Assembly: GCF_003544915.1 (NCBI RefSeq)
Contig: NZ_CP032097.1
Location: 1,798,001 to 1,862,000 of the forward strand
Origin: Arcobacter ellisii
GTDB lineage: Bacteria; Campylobacterota; Campylobacteria; Campylobacterales; Arcobacteraceae
DNA length: 64,000 nucleotides
Direction of reading: 5' to 3'
Part shown: piece by piece, positions 26,967-35,087 of the stretch
How the letters are laid out: each line of letters starts with the position of its first letter
How positions within the stretch are numbered: the stretch's first letter is position 1
The notes under the pieces: model-generated
Databases searched by the model: none
What the model saw: only the letters and a program-made list of their open reading frames with translations
What the model was told of the DNA's origin: nothing
Made by a program: the position numbers and the translations under genes

Positions 26967-27962
26967 CTAAGAAAAAGATTTTATCTGTTTATATTTTAAA
27001 TAGATTGTATTTACTATTTTTTCAATCTCTTCATCACTAAAAAAGCGATTAAATGCCATTTGGATTGAGTTTCTACTTGTAAGTTCATCATATCCCATAG
27101 TTTGGATTATTCTTGAAGGTTTTGATAACCCTAATGAACAACCCTCACCATTTGTTAAAAAAATATTATTAAGGGCAAGTGTTCGTATAAGTTCTCTTGC
27201 TTTTATGCTTTTTAGTGCAAAATGAAGTGAGTAAGGTAAAGTATCTTTTGGATTTACAAAAAAGTATAAATCTTCAGCAAACTTCTCTTTTAGTTTTTCT
27301 AAAAATTTCTCTTTCATCTCATAATTAAACTCTTGATTTTCTAAAGCTTCAAAACAATATTTAACAGCAAGCGTATCTATAAATCCAATATTTAAAAGTT
27401 CAAAAAGATTTTCATCTTCAAATAAAATTACTCCTGATAAGTTATAACCTGTTAATTTATAGTTATCAAAATAGATTGCATCACTAAAGTTGCAAATTTG
27501 GGCACTTGCATTTGAGATTATTTTAGCAGTTGTTAATTTTTTTACTTCTTCCAAAGAAGTGATTACAAAAGTATCCATAACATAAGAAGATAAAAAAAGA
27601 AAATCTATATTTTTACCTTCAAGTTCGTATAGATTTACTTTTCCATCTTTATTTAAACCAATCCAAATGATTTCAAAACCTAAACTTTCATATAGTTTTG
27701 CACCATTTATCAAAGCTTCACATTCACCAAGGCTTACAGCTATTTTTCCACGTAGCTCTAAAAAAAGACCTAAAAATCCCTCTTTTGAAAAAGAGAAAGT
27801 TTTTAGTTTTGAATAGCCAAATTTCTCTTTATATTTTTTAGTTAACTCTTCAAAATGAGAATTATCCACTAAACTATCAAGTGAATAATTTTCATCTATA
27901 AAATCTATTTTTATTGGATTGTATTGTAAAACATTGAGTTTAAACAAGCTCTTTTTTTCCAT
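26967..27962 (-). CDS. NifS-like protein, copy 1 (shortened cysteine desulfurase relative)
   Basis: A 331-residue protein related to PLP-dependent cysteine desulfurases but about 60 residues shorter. A Lys in FDNYKLTGY (Lys169) takes the place of the PLP lysine, and Cys275 in TNGEGCSLGLSKPSR takes that of the catalytic Cys, followed by the MGYDELTSRNSIQMAF end typical of NifS (AMG...R.S). The PLP-stacking His and the Asp/Gln pair of the classic enzyme seem to be replaced (GECEAL, SNASAQ). It may hand sulfur or selenium to FdhD, or may have lost activity. The paralogue at 32468-33460 is in the fdhD cluster. The ATG at 27962 is taken as start; a TTG at 27947 is possible. Confidence 0.7.
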   Translation of the reverse strand: MEKKSLFKLNVLQYNPIKIDFIDENYSLDSLVDNSHFEELTKKYKEKFGYSKLKTFSFSKEGFLGLFLELRGKIAVSLGECEALINGAKLYESLGFEIIWIGLNKDGKVNLYELEGKNIDFLFLSSYVMDTFVITSLEEVKKLTTAKIISNASAQICNFSDAIYFDNYKLTGYNLSGVILFEDENLFELLNIGFIDTLAVKYCFEALENQEFNYEMKEKFLEKLKEKFAEDLYFFVNPKDTLPYSLHFALKSIKARELIRTLALNNIFLTNGEGCSLGLSKPSRIIQTMGYDELTSRNSIQMAFNRFFSDEEIEKIVNTIYLKYKQIKSFS

Positions 27963-28362
27963 TTCTATTTCTAAAACAACCAAGTTGGCAATGACTTACT
28001 TGAATATCACTATTTTTAACTGTTGCACCAACTGTTTTTAGTTTACTTCTTTTTGCTTCATCCCATAAAACTTTACACTCTAAAGTTTCATGTCCCATAT
28101 AGTTTCGTTTTAGTCTATTATAAATTACGGCACTTGGGTCTTCAAATTTTAATTTTCCAAAAACACCTAATTCACAATTTGTAATTTTTATTCCCATGCT
28201 TTTCGTAATAGCACTCATTTCTATTGGTTTTCTACCAATTAATCTTGCCACTTTAAAAGCTTTTAAGCAAGATAATTTTCCTTCTTCATCTAAATTTGTT
28301 AGTAGTAACTCTTTTTGTATATTATCAAGTTCTACAACGACGTTATAATCAATACTAGACAT
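27940..28362 (-). CDS. Small Cys-rich two-repeat protein, copy 1
   Basis: A 140-residue soluble protein, almost the same as the one at 33808-34236. The sequence contains two half-repeats: C32-x3-F-x2-A ... ITNC63ELGVFG, then C96-x3-W-x2-A ... VSHC125QLGCF. The first half also reads as a helix-turn-helix (FKVARLIGRKPIEMSAI). Five Cys are C32, C63, C96, C125 and C129. I do not know a named family. It could be a metal- or sulfur-responsive DNA-binding protein or a sulfur carrier. AGGAAAA precedes the ATG, and it overlaps the NifS-like start, so the two are coupled. Confidence 0.6.
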   Translation of the reverse strand: MSSIDYNVVVELDNIQKELLLTNLDEEGKLSCLKAFKVARLIGRKPIEMSAITKSMGIKITNCELGVFGKLKFEDPSAVIYNRLKRNYMGHETLECKVLWDEAKRSKLKTVGATVKNSDIQVSHCQLGCFRNRNGKKELV

Positions 28363-28389
28363 TTATTTTCCTAAATCAGTATATACTTA

Positions 28390-28584
28390 CTACTTATTTA
28401 AAGGTTTAATTAATTCTTCAAACCATTTACTAGCATCTTCTACAGTTTCAAATCTTTTTGATTTTGCAACTTGATCTTTTCCTTCATAAAACCTAACTCT
28501 AATTCCATCTTCAACATGGTCAATCTTTGTTCTAGTGATTTTTGACATATTCAAATAAACTCTTTCATTTAATCTGACAAACAT
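28390..28584 (-). CDS. Small protein of 64 residues within the tup cluster
   Basis: A 64-residue protein (MFVRLNERVYLNMSKITRTK at the start, then a basic, beta-rich middle and an amphipathic C-terminal helix KWFEELIKPL). It has a good AGGAG site eight bases before the ATG. It sits between tupC and the copy 1 Cys-rich protein on the same strand, 27 bases ahead of the latter. No family is recognised. Conserved position in this metal cluster would suggest a role in Mo/W cofactor supply, but that is guesswork. Confidence 0.55.
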   Translation of the reverse strand: MFVRLNERVYLNMSKITRTKIDHVEDGIRVRFYEGKDQVAKSKRFETVEDASKWFEELIKPLNK

Positions 28585-28652
28585 ATTTAAACTCCTACAT
28601 TTATATTTGGATTATTTTACTTCAATATAGTTGTAATAAATCTTACAAATTT

Positions 28653-29669
28653 TTATATCCAACAGATTTTACTTAAATCAATGTTGATATTTATTTTATC
28701 TCCTGGAAATAACATCTCTTTTTGCATCTCTTCTTTAGTAACTAAAGTATTGAAATTTACCCCTGCAATTGAAAAATCTAATTGAAGATTATCTTCCTTA
28801 TCATCTTGATGAATTGAAGTTATAACACCAAGAAGAGTATTTTCACTTTTTATCTCATTACAATTCTCTTTACAAACTTTTATATCATTTGAATTTATCA
28901 TAATAACTGAATCTCTTTTTTTACTTTGACTATTTGGGATTATTAATCTTTGACCATCTATGAATACTTTTACTAAATATCCCAATTCATCTTTTATCCA
29001 AGGAGAAAAAAGAAGATTTATATTTCCATTTTCCACTAAATTTCCTTGAAACAGAGCAATTTTTTTATCACTTATATGATTTAACCAATTATAATCGTGA
29101 CTTGAAATAAATATTGTTGTGTTATATTTTTGTTTTGCAAGCAAAATTGCTTCTTTTATAAGTTGAGCTGAGTTTGTATCAACTCCCGCTGTTGGTTCAT
29201 CTAAAATCAAAACCTTTGGTCTTAATATAAGTCTTGCTGCAAGAGCAACCCTTTGGGCTTCACCACCTGAAAGCTGACTCCATTTTCTTTTTGAAAAATC
29301 ACTATCAAGTCCTACTAAAGCTAAAGCTTCATCTACTTTTTCTTTTAAATTTTCATTTTCGTCTCTTATTTTTAAACCATAAGCAATATTTTCAAATACA
29401 CTTCTTTTTAAAAGGTATGGATTTTGAGGAAGAATTACTATACTTTTTTTTATTTCTGAATCAATTTTATTTGAATCATCAAAAAGTATTTCACCTTTTG
29501 TTGGTTTACAAATAAAAGAGAGTAATGAAAAAAGTGTTGATTTTCCACTTCCATTTGGTCCAAAAAATCCAATAATTTGATTTTTATGTAAAATTAAATT
29601 CTCTATATTTAAAACTTTTTTTCCATCATAATAGTGTTCTATATTTTTTAATTCATATAAAATACTCAT
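28653..29669 (-). CDS. tupC: Tungstate ABC transporter ATPase
   Basis: A 338-residue ABC ATPase. Walker A (GPNGSGKST, about residues 36-44), the Q-loop, signature LSGGEAQRVALAARL, Walker B VLILDEPTAG and the switch His (SSHDYNWL) are present. A C-terminal part beyond residue 240 resembles a Mop/TOBE oxyanion-binding domain (VITSIHQDDKEDNLQLDFSI). It powers TupB. The ATG at 29669 overlaps the tupB stop (ATGA), so they are translationally coupled; an in-frame ATG at 29678 sits too close to the AAGGA site. Confidence 0.88.
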   Translation of the reverse strand: MSILYELKNIEHYYDGKKVLNIENLILHKNQIIGFFGPNGSGKSTLFSLLSFICKPTKGEILFDDSNKIDSEIKKSIVILPQNPYLLKRSVFENIAYGLKIRDENENLKEKVDEALALVGLDSDFSKRKWSQLSGGEAQRVALAARLILRPKVLILDEPTAGVDTNSAQLIKEAILLAKQKYNTTIFISSHDYNWLNHISDKKIALFQGNLVENGNINLLFSPWIKDELGYLVKVFIDGQRLIIPNSQSKKRDSVIMINSNDIKVCKENCNEIKSENTLLGVITSIHQDDKEDNLQLDFSIAGVNFNTLVTKEEMQKEMLFPGDKININIDLSKICWI

Positions 29670-30361
29670 TGAACCCATTTCCTTTTTAATATTGTTAAAG
29701 AGATATTAACCATCAAAGCAACAGCAAATAAAACTAATCCTAAAGCAATTCCTGTTACAAACTCACCTTTTCCTGTTTCAAGAGAAATTGCTGTTGTAAT
29801 AGTTCTTGTATGATATTTGATATTTCCTCCAACCATCATAGAAATACCAATTTCTGTAATAATTCTTCCATAAGCAGTCATAGCAGCTGTCATAAGTCCA
29901 AATCTAGCTTCAACCAAAGTAGCTTTTAAAATCTGATATGAACTTGCTCCCAAACCTTTAAGTGATAAATACAATCTTTTATCAACCATCTCAACTTGAG
30001 CAGCTGTTAAAGCAATAATTATTGGTAAACCTAAAAAGATTTGTCCAATAATTATTGCTTTTTGAGTAAAGAGTAAATTATATTCACCAAATACTCCAGC
30101 TTGAGATAAAGAGGTATATACAACAAGTCCAATAACAACCGTTGGAATTGCTAAAAAAGTATCAACAATAGTTCTAATAATAGTTTTTCCAGGAAATTGA
30201 TAATATCCTAATAAAAAACCTAAAGGAAGCCCTATTAATAAACTAATAAACAATGACCAAGAAGAGACTGTTACTGTTACACTTATTGCTGAATATACAC
30301 TTTCATTGCCAGAGACAAGAAGCTGTATAGCTTCTTGAAAACCATCAGTAAATAAATTCAT
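29666..30361 (-). CDS. tupB: Tungstate ABC transporter permease
   Basis: A 231-residue permease with about five or six membrane helices. The ABC EAA-type loop reads LKGLGASSYQILKATLVEARFGLMTAAMTAYGRIITEIG near residues 135-175. The layout matches TupB, the permease of the TupABC tungstate importer. It lies between tupA and tupC, with four bases of overlap to tupC. In C. jejuni the equivalent system is specific for tungstate; the same is inferred here. Confidence 0.88.
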   Translation of the reverse strand: MNLFTDGFQEAIQLLVSGNESVYSAISVTVTVSSWSLFISLLIGLPLGFLLGYYQFPGKTIIRTIVDTFLAIPTVVIGLVVYTSLSQAGVFGEYNLLFTQKAIIIGQIFLGLPIIIALTAAQVEMVDKRLYLSLKGLGASSYQILKATLVEARFGLMTAAMTAYGRIITEIGISMMVGGNIKYHTRTITTAISLETGKGEFVTGIALGLVLFAVALMVNISLTILKRKWVQ

Positions 30362-30382
30362 TCTTTACTCTTACCTTTTAAT

Positions 30383-31195
30383 CTATTTTTTTGCGTTTGG
30401 TGTAAAAAGTGGTTTTTCTAAAAGTTTGAAATCACCTATTAGTTTTTGTGTTTCATCTTTTACTATCCAGTTTGTAAAATCTTTTGCTAATTGTGTTTTA
30501 GTTTTTGGACATCTATCTTTATTTACAGTAATTACACTATATTGATTAAATAAAACGTTATCGTTTTCAACAACTATTTTCATATTGTTTGCTTCACCTT
30601 TTTGTGACTCATATTTAATCCAAGTTCCTCTATCTGTTAGTGTATAACCACCTTTTTCTGATGCCATATTAATAGTTGCTATCATTCCTTGACCTGTTTG
30701 AATATACCAAGTATCTTTTTCTGGCACAATTTTGCTTACTTTTTCCCACATACCCAACTCTTTTTGGTGAGTTCCTGAGTTGTCTCCTCTACTTATAAAT
30801 TTTGCATTTTTTTCTTTTATAGTTTTAAAAGCTTCTGCTGTAGTTTTTCCTGATATATCTGCTGGGTCACTTACAGGTCCAATAATTACAAAATCATTAT
30901 ACATAACTTCATTTCTATCAACACCAAAACCTGCATCAACAAACTTTTTTTCAGCTTCAGGAGCATGAACTAATAAAACATCAACATCACAATTTTCACC
31001 CATTTTTAAAGCTTTTCCAGTTCCAGTTGAAACCCATTTTAAAGTAGTTCCAGTCTCTTTTTCAAATTGTGGAGCTAAATAATCAAGCAATCCCGTATCT
31101 TCTGTACTTGTTGTTGTTGCCATCATTAATGTATCTGCAAATAAACTACTCGCTATTACTACACTTAATCCTAAACTTGCTAAAACTTTTTTCAT
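30383..31195 (-). CDS. tupA: Tungstate-binding periplasmic protein
   Basis: A 270-residue periplasmic binding protein with a signal peptide (residues 1-20, cleaved near SLFA). The mature start has the TupA motif TTTSTEDTGLLDYLAPQF, followed by TGTGKALKMGENCDVDVLLVHAP and MYNDFVIIGPVSDPADI, and SRGDNSGTHQKELGMW. The TTTS motif and these blocks separate TupA from ModA molybdate-binding proteins. It supplies tungstate to TupBC for the formate dehydrogenase cofactor. Twenty-one bases separate it from tupB and from moeA upstream. Confidence 0.92.
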   Translation of the reverse strand: MKKVLASLGLSVVIASSLFADTLMMATTTSTEDTGLLDYLAPQFEKETGTTLKWVSTGTGKALKMGENCDVDVLLVHAPEAEKKFVDAGFGVDRNEVMYNDFVIIGPVSDPADISGKTTAEAFKTIKEKNAKFISRGDNSGTHQKELGMWEKVSKIVPEKDTWYIQTGQGMIATINMASEKGGYTLTDRGTWIKYESQKGEANNMKIVVENDNVLFNQYSVITVNKDRCPKTKTQLAKDFTNWIVKDETQKLIGDFKLLEKPLFTPNAKK

Positions 31196-31216
31196 TTTTC
31201 TTCCTTTTTTATAGAT

Positions 31217-32464
31217 TTAATTTAAAATATCAATATTTTCTTCAAAAAATTTACCATTAAATTCAAGAAGTTTTATCTCTTGATTTTGATTTATATTTGA
31301 AGTTTGTTCATTTGTTACTAAAATTGAATTACTTTCATATAAAACCGTAATCATTCCAGAACCATATTTATTATCTCTCGTTACAAAAAATTCACCATTT
31401 TGAACTTTTCCTAAAACTACATTTACCCTCCCTGCTTTGGTTTTAAACTCTTTTTGATTTATTGCTTTTATAAAACCATGATTTATAGAAGTTTCTCCTT
31501 GAAGTTTTTTTAGCATTGGTAAAGCAAATAAATAGATATTTACCATTGCAGTTAGTGGATTTCCAGGTAAACAAATTACCACTGTATTTTGCATTTTTCC
31601 CATCATAATAGGACGACCTGGTTTTATATTTACTCCATGAAAAGCTACTTCTAAACCATTTTGCAAAAATGCTTCACCTACAAAATCAGCATCTCCCATA
31701 GAAATTCCACCTGTACTTATGATCACATCATAATTTTTTAAATCTTTTATATAAGTCTTTGATTCTTCCAAATTATCAGGAATTACTCCACAATATGTGG
31801 CATCAAAATCTTTCTCTTTTAATAATGAAATCAATGCATAAGAATTACAGTTATAAATCTCTTCATCATCTGCATATTCCCAAGGCTCTTTTATCTCATT
31901 TCCAGTTGATAAAACGGCTATTGAAATTTTTTTATAAACTTCAATTTTTATCAAACCTTGAGAAGCTAATAGTGTAATAAATGAAGAAGTTATTTTTTCA
32001 CCTTTTTTTAATATAACACTTCCCTCTTTTTGTTCCTCACCTTTTAGTCTTAGATTTGAGCCTTTTTTTATTTCAATGGGAATTTTTACACTATTTTGTG
32101 TCACATCAAAACAGTTTTCTATTGGAATAATCGTATCAGCATCAAAAGGAACTTTTGCTCCTGTCATGATTTTATAACACTCATTTTCTTTTAAAGTTGG
32201 CTCTACTTTTTCACCTTTATCCCCTGCAAAAATCACTTTATTTATACTCAAAGTTTTTCCAGCATCACTGAATTTTATGGCAAAACCATCCATTGCAGAG
32301 TTATTAAAAGCTGGTAGATTTTTTACACAAATTACATCTTTACTTAAAACTCTTCCTATTGCATCACTAATTGGAATTATCTCTTTAAATGTTGTTTGAT
32401 TCACTAAATCTAAACTTTTTTGTCTTGCTATTTCAAAATCTAAATAGTTTAATTTTCCATGCAT
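31217..32464 (-). CDS. moeA: Molybdopterin molybdenumtransferase MoeA
   Basis: A 415-residue enzyme that inserts molybdate or tungstate into adenylylated molybdopterin. Visible blocks are NLPAFNNSAMDGFAIKF near residue 55, IMTGAKVPFDADTIIPIE, SVAVLSTGNEI-type text (IAVLSTGNEIKEP), IISTGGISMGDADFV, GVNIKPGRPIMMGKMQNTVVICLPGNPLTAMV and a C-terminal domain. Length is normal. The AAGGAAA site precedes the ATG. Its position between tupA and the NifS-like gene links metal uptake to cofactor loading in one transcript, and may favour tungsten. Confidence 0.93.
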   Translation of the reverse strand: MHGKLNYLDFEIARQKSLDLVNQTTFKEIIPISDAIGRVLSKDVICVKNLPAFNNSAMDGFAIKFSDAGKTLSINKVIFAGDKGEKVEPTLKENECYKIMTGAKVPFDADTIIPIENCFDVTQNSVKIPIEIKKGSNLRLKGEEQKEGSVILKKGEKITSSFITLLASQGLIKIEVYKKISIAVLSTGNEIKEPWEYADDEEIYNCNSYALISLLKEKDFDATYCGVIPDNLEESKTYIKDLKNYDVIISTGGISMGDADFVGEAFLQNGLEVAFHGVNIKPGRPIMMGKMQNTVVICLPGNPLTAMVNIYLFALPMLKKLQGETSINHGFIKAINQKEFKTKAGRVNVVLGKVQNGEFFVTRDNKYGSGMITVLYESNSILVTNEQTSNINQNQEIKLLEFNGKFFEENIDILN

Positions 32465-32467
32465 TTT

Positions 32468-33460
32468 TTAATTTCCTTGATTTAAAACTTTTATTTGTAA
32501 ATATTTTTTAGCTATTTTATTTACTACTTTTTCTATTGTTTGCTCATCATATTTTTCACTAAAACTCAAAGTTATAGCGTTTCTACTTGTAGTTTCATCA
32601 TATCCCATAACTTGAATAACTCTTGATGGTTTCGATAATCCCAAAGAACATCCCTCTCCATTTGAGATATAAATTTCATCTAAAGCCAAAGTTCGTATAA
32701 GTTCCCTTGCTTTTATGTTTTTTAGTGCAAAATGAAGTGTATAAGGTAGAGTTTGTTTATTATCAACAAAAAAATAGACATCATCTTTTAAAATATTTTG
32801 AAGTTTTTCTTTAAATATCTCTTTTGTAGTTGTTTCAAATTTTTGATTTTCTAAAGCTTCTAAAATATTTTTTAAAGCTATTACATCTTTTGATGAAATA
32901 ACTTGTTCTTCAAATAAATCATTACTAAAAAGTATCAAACTATGTGTAAAAAATCCTGTTAATTTATAAGCATCAAAATATATAACATCACTATTATTAT
33001 CAAAAAAAGCACTTGCATTTGAGATTATTTTTGCAGATGTAAGTTTTTTTACTTCTTCTAAAGAAGTTTTCACAAAAGTATCCATAACATAAGAAGATAA
33101 AAATAAAAAATCTATATTTTGATTTTCTAATTTTGAGATATTTACATTTCCATCTTTTAATAAATCAAGATAAACTATTTCAAATCCTAAACTCTCAAAA
33201 AGATTTGCTGCATCAATTAAACTTTGAGTTTCTCCAAGGCTAATAGCAATTTTTCCTTTTTTATTAAGTTCAAGTAAAAGACCTAAAAATCCATTTTTAC
33301 AAAAAGAAAAATAGTTAATATTTTCAAAAGAATATTTAGATAAAAACTCTTTTTCAAGCTCTAAATATTTTTGATTATCACTTAGAATATTTAATGATAA
33401 TTCAGAGTTAATATGCAAATTTTGCATATTATTATATTGTAAGAAATTAAGTTTATACAT
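32468..33460 (-). CDS. NifS-like protein, copy 2 (shortened cysteine desulfurase relative)
   Basis: A 330-residue paralogue of the protein at 26967-27962, roughly half identical by eye. It keeps Lys166 (FDAYKLTGF) in the PLP-lysine position, Cys271 (SNGEGCSLGLSKPSR) in the catalytic position and the MGYDETTSRNAITLSF end. As in copy 1, the usual His (here GETQSL) and Asp/Gln (here SNASAF) of the active site are replaced. It overlaps modE by eight bases. A perfect 21-base palindrome lies inside its first codons, encoding residues NMQNLHI. The start at 33460 is ATG; the TTG one codon earlier is rejected. A sulfur or selenium donor for FdhD is the leading idea. Confidence 0.7.
   Translation of the reverse strand: MYKLNFLQYNNMQNLHINSELSLNILSDNQKYLELEKEFLSKYSFENINYFSFCKNGFLGLLLELNKKGKIAISLGETQSLIDAANLFESLGFEIVYLDLLKDGNVNISKLENQNIDFLFLSSYVMDTFVKTSLEEVKKLTSAKIISNASAFFDNNSDVIYFDAYKLTGFFTHSLILFSNDLFEEQVISSKDVIALKNILEALENQKFETTTKEIFKEKLQNILKDDVYFFVDNKQTLPYTLHFALKNIKARELIRTLALDEIYISNGEGCSLGLSKPSRVIQVMGYDETTSRNAITLSFSEKYDEQTIEKVVNKIAKKYLQIKVLNQGN
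33410..33430. repeat. 21-base palindrome, copy A (inside NifS-like copy 2)
   Basis: A perfect palindrome, AATATGCAAA mirrored around one T by TTTGCATATT. It lies within the coding sequence about 30-50 bases after the start codon of the second NifS-like gene. The same 21 bases, plus two flanking T bases, recur at 35028-35048. Such a long exact match suggests a protein-binding site rather than chance. Confidence 0.6.
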
Positions 33461-33824
33461 CAATATTTTCCTTTGTTTTTATTAACTCTTTGTCTAAAAA
33501 AAGCTCTTTAAATCTCTGTTTTGAATAATTTTTTATATCTTCATCAAGAGTTTTATATAGATTCATCAACTCTTTTGCTTTAGAAGTGAGTTTTGTTCCA
33601 CTATCCTCACCTCTTCCTTTTTTTGTAATTACCAAATCATCTTCTATATACTCTTCAAGTATTTTTATATGACTCCATGCTTTTTTATAGTTCATTCCAA
33701 CTTTTTTTGCGGCTTCACTAATAGAACCTGTTTCTTCGATTTGTCTTAAGATTTCAGTCTTTCCACTTCCAAAGATGAGATTTTTATTCTCATCTTCAAT
33801 CCAAACTTTAACTTTTATTTCCAT
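33453..33824 (-). CDS. modE: ModE-type regulator lacking the molybdate-binding domain
   Basis: A 123-residue protein with a winged-helix N-terminus as in ModE: FGSGKTEILRQIEETGSISEAAKKVGMNYKKAWSHIK (residues 18-55), then a wing with KKGRGEDSGTKLT. The C-terminal MopI-type molybdate-binding domains of E. coli ModE are absent, as known for Campylobacter ModE. It probably regulates molybdate/tungstate uptake or formate dehydrogenase genes. It overlaps both neighbours (17 bases with the small Cys-rich protein, 8 with the NifS-like gene). How it senses metal without the domain is open; the adjacent small Cys-rich protein is a candidate partner. Confidence 0.88.
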   Translation of the reverse strand: MEIKVKVWIEDENKNLIFGSGKTEILRQIEETGSISEAAKKVGMNYKKAWSHIKILEEYIEDDLVITKKGRGEDSGTKLTSKAKELMNLYKTLDEDIKNYSKQRFKELFLDKELIKTKENIDV

Positions 33825-34236
33825 CTTTATGACCTTTTTTTTCTCTAAAACACCCTAGTTGACAATGAATAACTTCAATATCTGAATTTTTCACAGTTGA
33901 GCCTACTGTTTTTAAAGATGAATTTTGGGCTTCATCCCATAAAACTTTGCACTCTAGGGTTTTATGTCCCATATAATTTTGTTTTAATCTATTATAAACT
34001 TCTATATTTGGGTCTTGAAATTTTAATTTCCCAAAAACACCTAATTCACAATTTGTAATTTTGATACCCATACTTTTAGTAATTGAACTCATCTCTTTGG
34101 GATGTTTTCCAATAAGTCTTGCTACTTTAAAAGCCTTTAAACAAGAGAGTTTCCCCTCTTCATCTAAATTTGTAAGTAATAACTCTTTTTGAATAGAATC
34201 TAACTCTATTTTAAAATCATCATCAATACTAGACAT
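33808..34236 (-). CDS. Small Cys-rich two-repeat protein, copy 2
   Basis: A 142-residue paralogue of the protein at 27940-28362, around 80 percent identical over the first 130 residues by eye. It carries the same ITNCELGVFGKLKF and IHCQLGCF blocks and the same Cys positions (32, 63, 96, 125, 129). It starts inside the end of fdhD (eight-base overlap) and overlaps modE, so it belongs tightly to the fdhD-modE unit. The C-terminal tails of the two copies differ. The function is unknown; options are a regulator with a helix-turn-helix or a sulfur-relay partner of FdhD and the NifS-like protein. Confidence 0.62.
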   Translation of the reverse strand: MSSIDDDFKIELDSIQKELLLTNLDEEGKLSCLKAFKVARLIGKHPKEMSSITKSMGIKITNCELGVFGKLKFQDPNIEVYNRLKQNYMGHKTLECKVLWDEAQNSSLKTVGSTVKNSDIEVIHCQLGCFREKKGHKDGNKS

Positions 34237-35017
34237 CTATTCTTCCACTATGTGTATAAAGATTCATTTTTTTACCTCGTGCAAAACCTATTAGAGTTAT
34301 TCCATGTTTATGTGCTGTTTGAACACCCAAATATGTTGGTGCAGTTCTTGATACAACAAGTGGGATTCTGTGCATAACTGCTTTTGTAACCATTTCTGAA
34401 CTTAATCTTCCACTTACAAATAAAACAGATTTTGTTGTATCTAATCCTTGAAGTTTACATTTTCCAATTGCTTTATCAATTGCATTATGTCTTCCAATAT
34501 CCTCAGCCGTTACAGTTGTTCCATCAAGTAAATAAATCATTGCTTTATGAACACAACCTGTTAAATTATAAAGTTCGCTTTCTTGATAAAATTTCTTAAC
34601 TTCTGTATAAATAGTTTCTGGTTTTATTTTAAAAGAAGTTTGATTAAATGGGATTTCTAAACTTCCTTCAATATTTCCAGTAACTCCGCCACCACAACCA
34701 CTTACTAAAGTTTTTTCTTTATATAAATTTTGTAGTGAATTTTCATCTATTTTTGCTTTTACATCTACTCTTAATCCATCTTCGCTAATTGTAAGTTCTT
34801 CTATGTCAGCAATAGAAGAGATTACATTTTCACTCATTAAAAAACCAATAGCGTGGGCGTCTTGGTCTTTTGGAATACACATCATAGATATGGCTTTTTC
34901 TCCGTTTAAATAAAGGTTTAATCGTGACTCTTCAATTGTCACATCTTCAACCATAGTTGCTTCATTTTCTATAAGTTTGTCAATTACTACTGTTTTTAAA
35001 TATTTAGCGTTGTCCAT
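34229..35017 (-). CDS. fdhD: Formate dehydrogenase accessory sulfurtransferase FdhD
   Basis: A 262-residue protein that moves sulfur from a cysteine desulfurase to the molybdenum or tungsten cofactor of formate dehydrogenase. Landmarks are VSGCGGGVTGN with Cys108, LTGCVHKAMIYL, TVTAEDIGRHNAIDKAIGK and FVSGRLSSEMVTKA. Where E. coli FdhD has a CxxC, only one Cys remains (C-G-G-G). The ATG at 35017 has an AAGGAAAG site. The 21-base palindrome lies 11 bases upstream of the ATG, so expression of this and the genes behind it may be controlled apart from fdhABC. Confidence 0.93.
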   Translation of the reverse strand: MDNAKYLKTVVIDKLIENEATMVEDVTIEESRLNLYLNGEKAISMMCIPKDQDAHAIGFLMSENVISSIADIEELTISEDGLRVDVKAKIDENSLQNLYKEKTLVSGCGGGVTGNIEGSLEIPFNQTSFKIKPETIYTEVKKFYQESELYNLTGCVHKAMIYLLDGTTVTAEDIGRHNAIDKAIGKCKLQGLDTTKSVLFVSGRLSSEMVTKAVMHRIPLVVSRTAPTYLGVQTAHKHGITLIGFARGKKMNLYTHSGRIDV

Positions 35018-35027
35018 ATCTTTCCTT

Positions 35028-35048
35028 AATATGCAAATTTTGCATATT
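35028..35048. promoter_or_regulatory. 21-base palindrome, copy B (in front of fdhD)
   Basis: It is identical to the palindrome at 33410-33430 (AATATGCAAA mirrored around a T). Here it lies between fdhC and fdhD, just upstream of the fdhD ribosome site, the position of an operator. Its binding protein is not known; ModE or the small Cys-rich proteins encoded next door are candidates. A half-site also occurs upstream of selD. Confidence 0.6.
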
Positions 35049-35087
35049 TAAAATCTTTTTTAAATAGAAAAAGCCCTAAAGCTTCCT

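Noticed and set aside
26967-34236. The duplicated module as an assembly artefact
   Set aside because: The copies differ clearly at both DNA and protein level and have different neighbours, so they are real, old paralogues.
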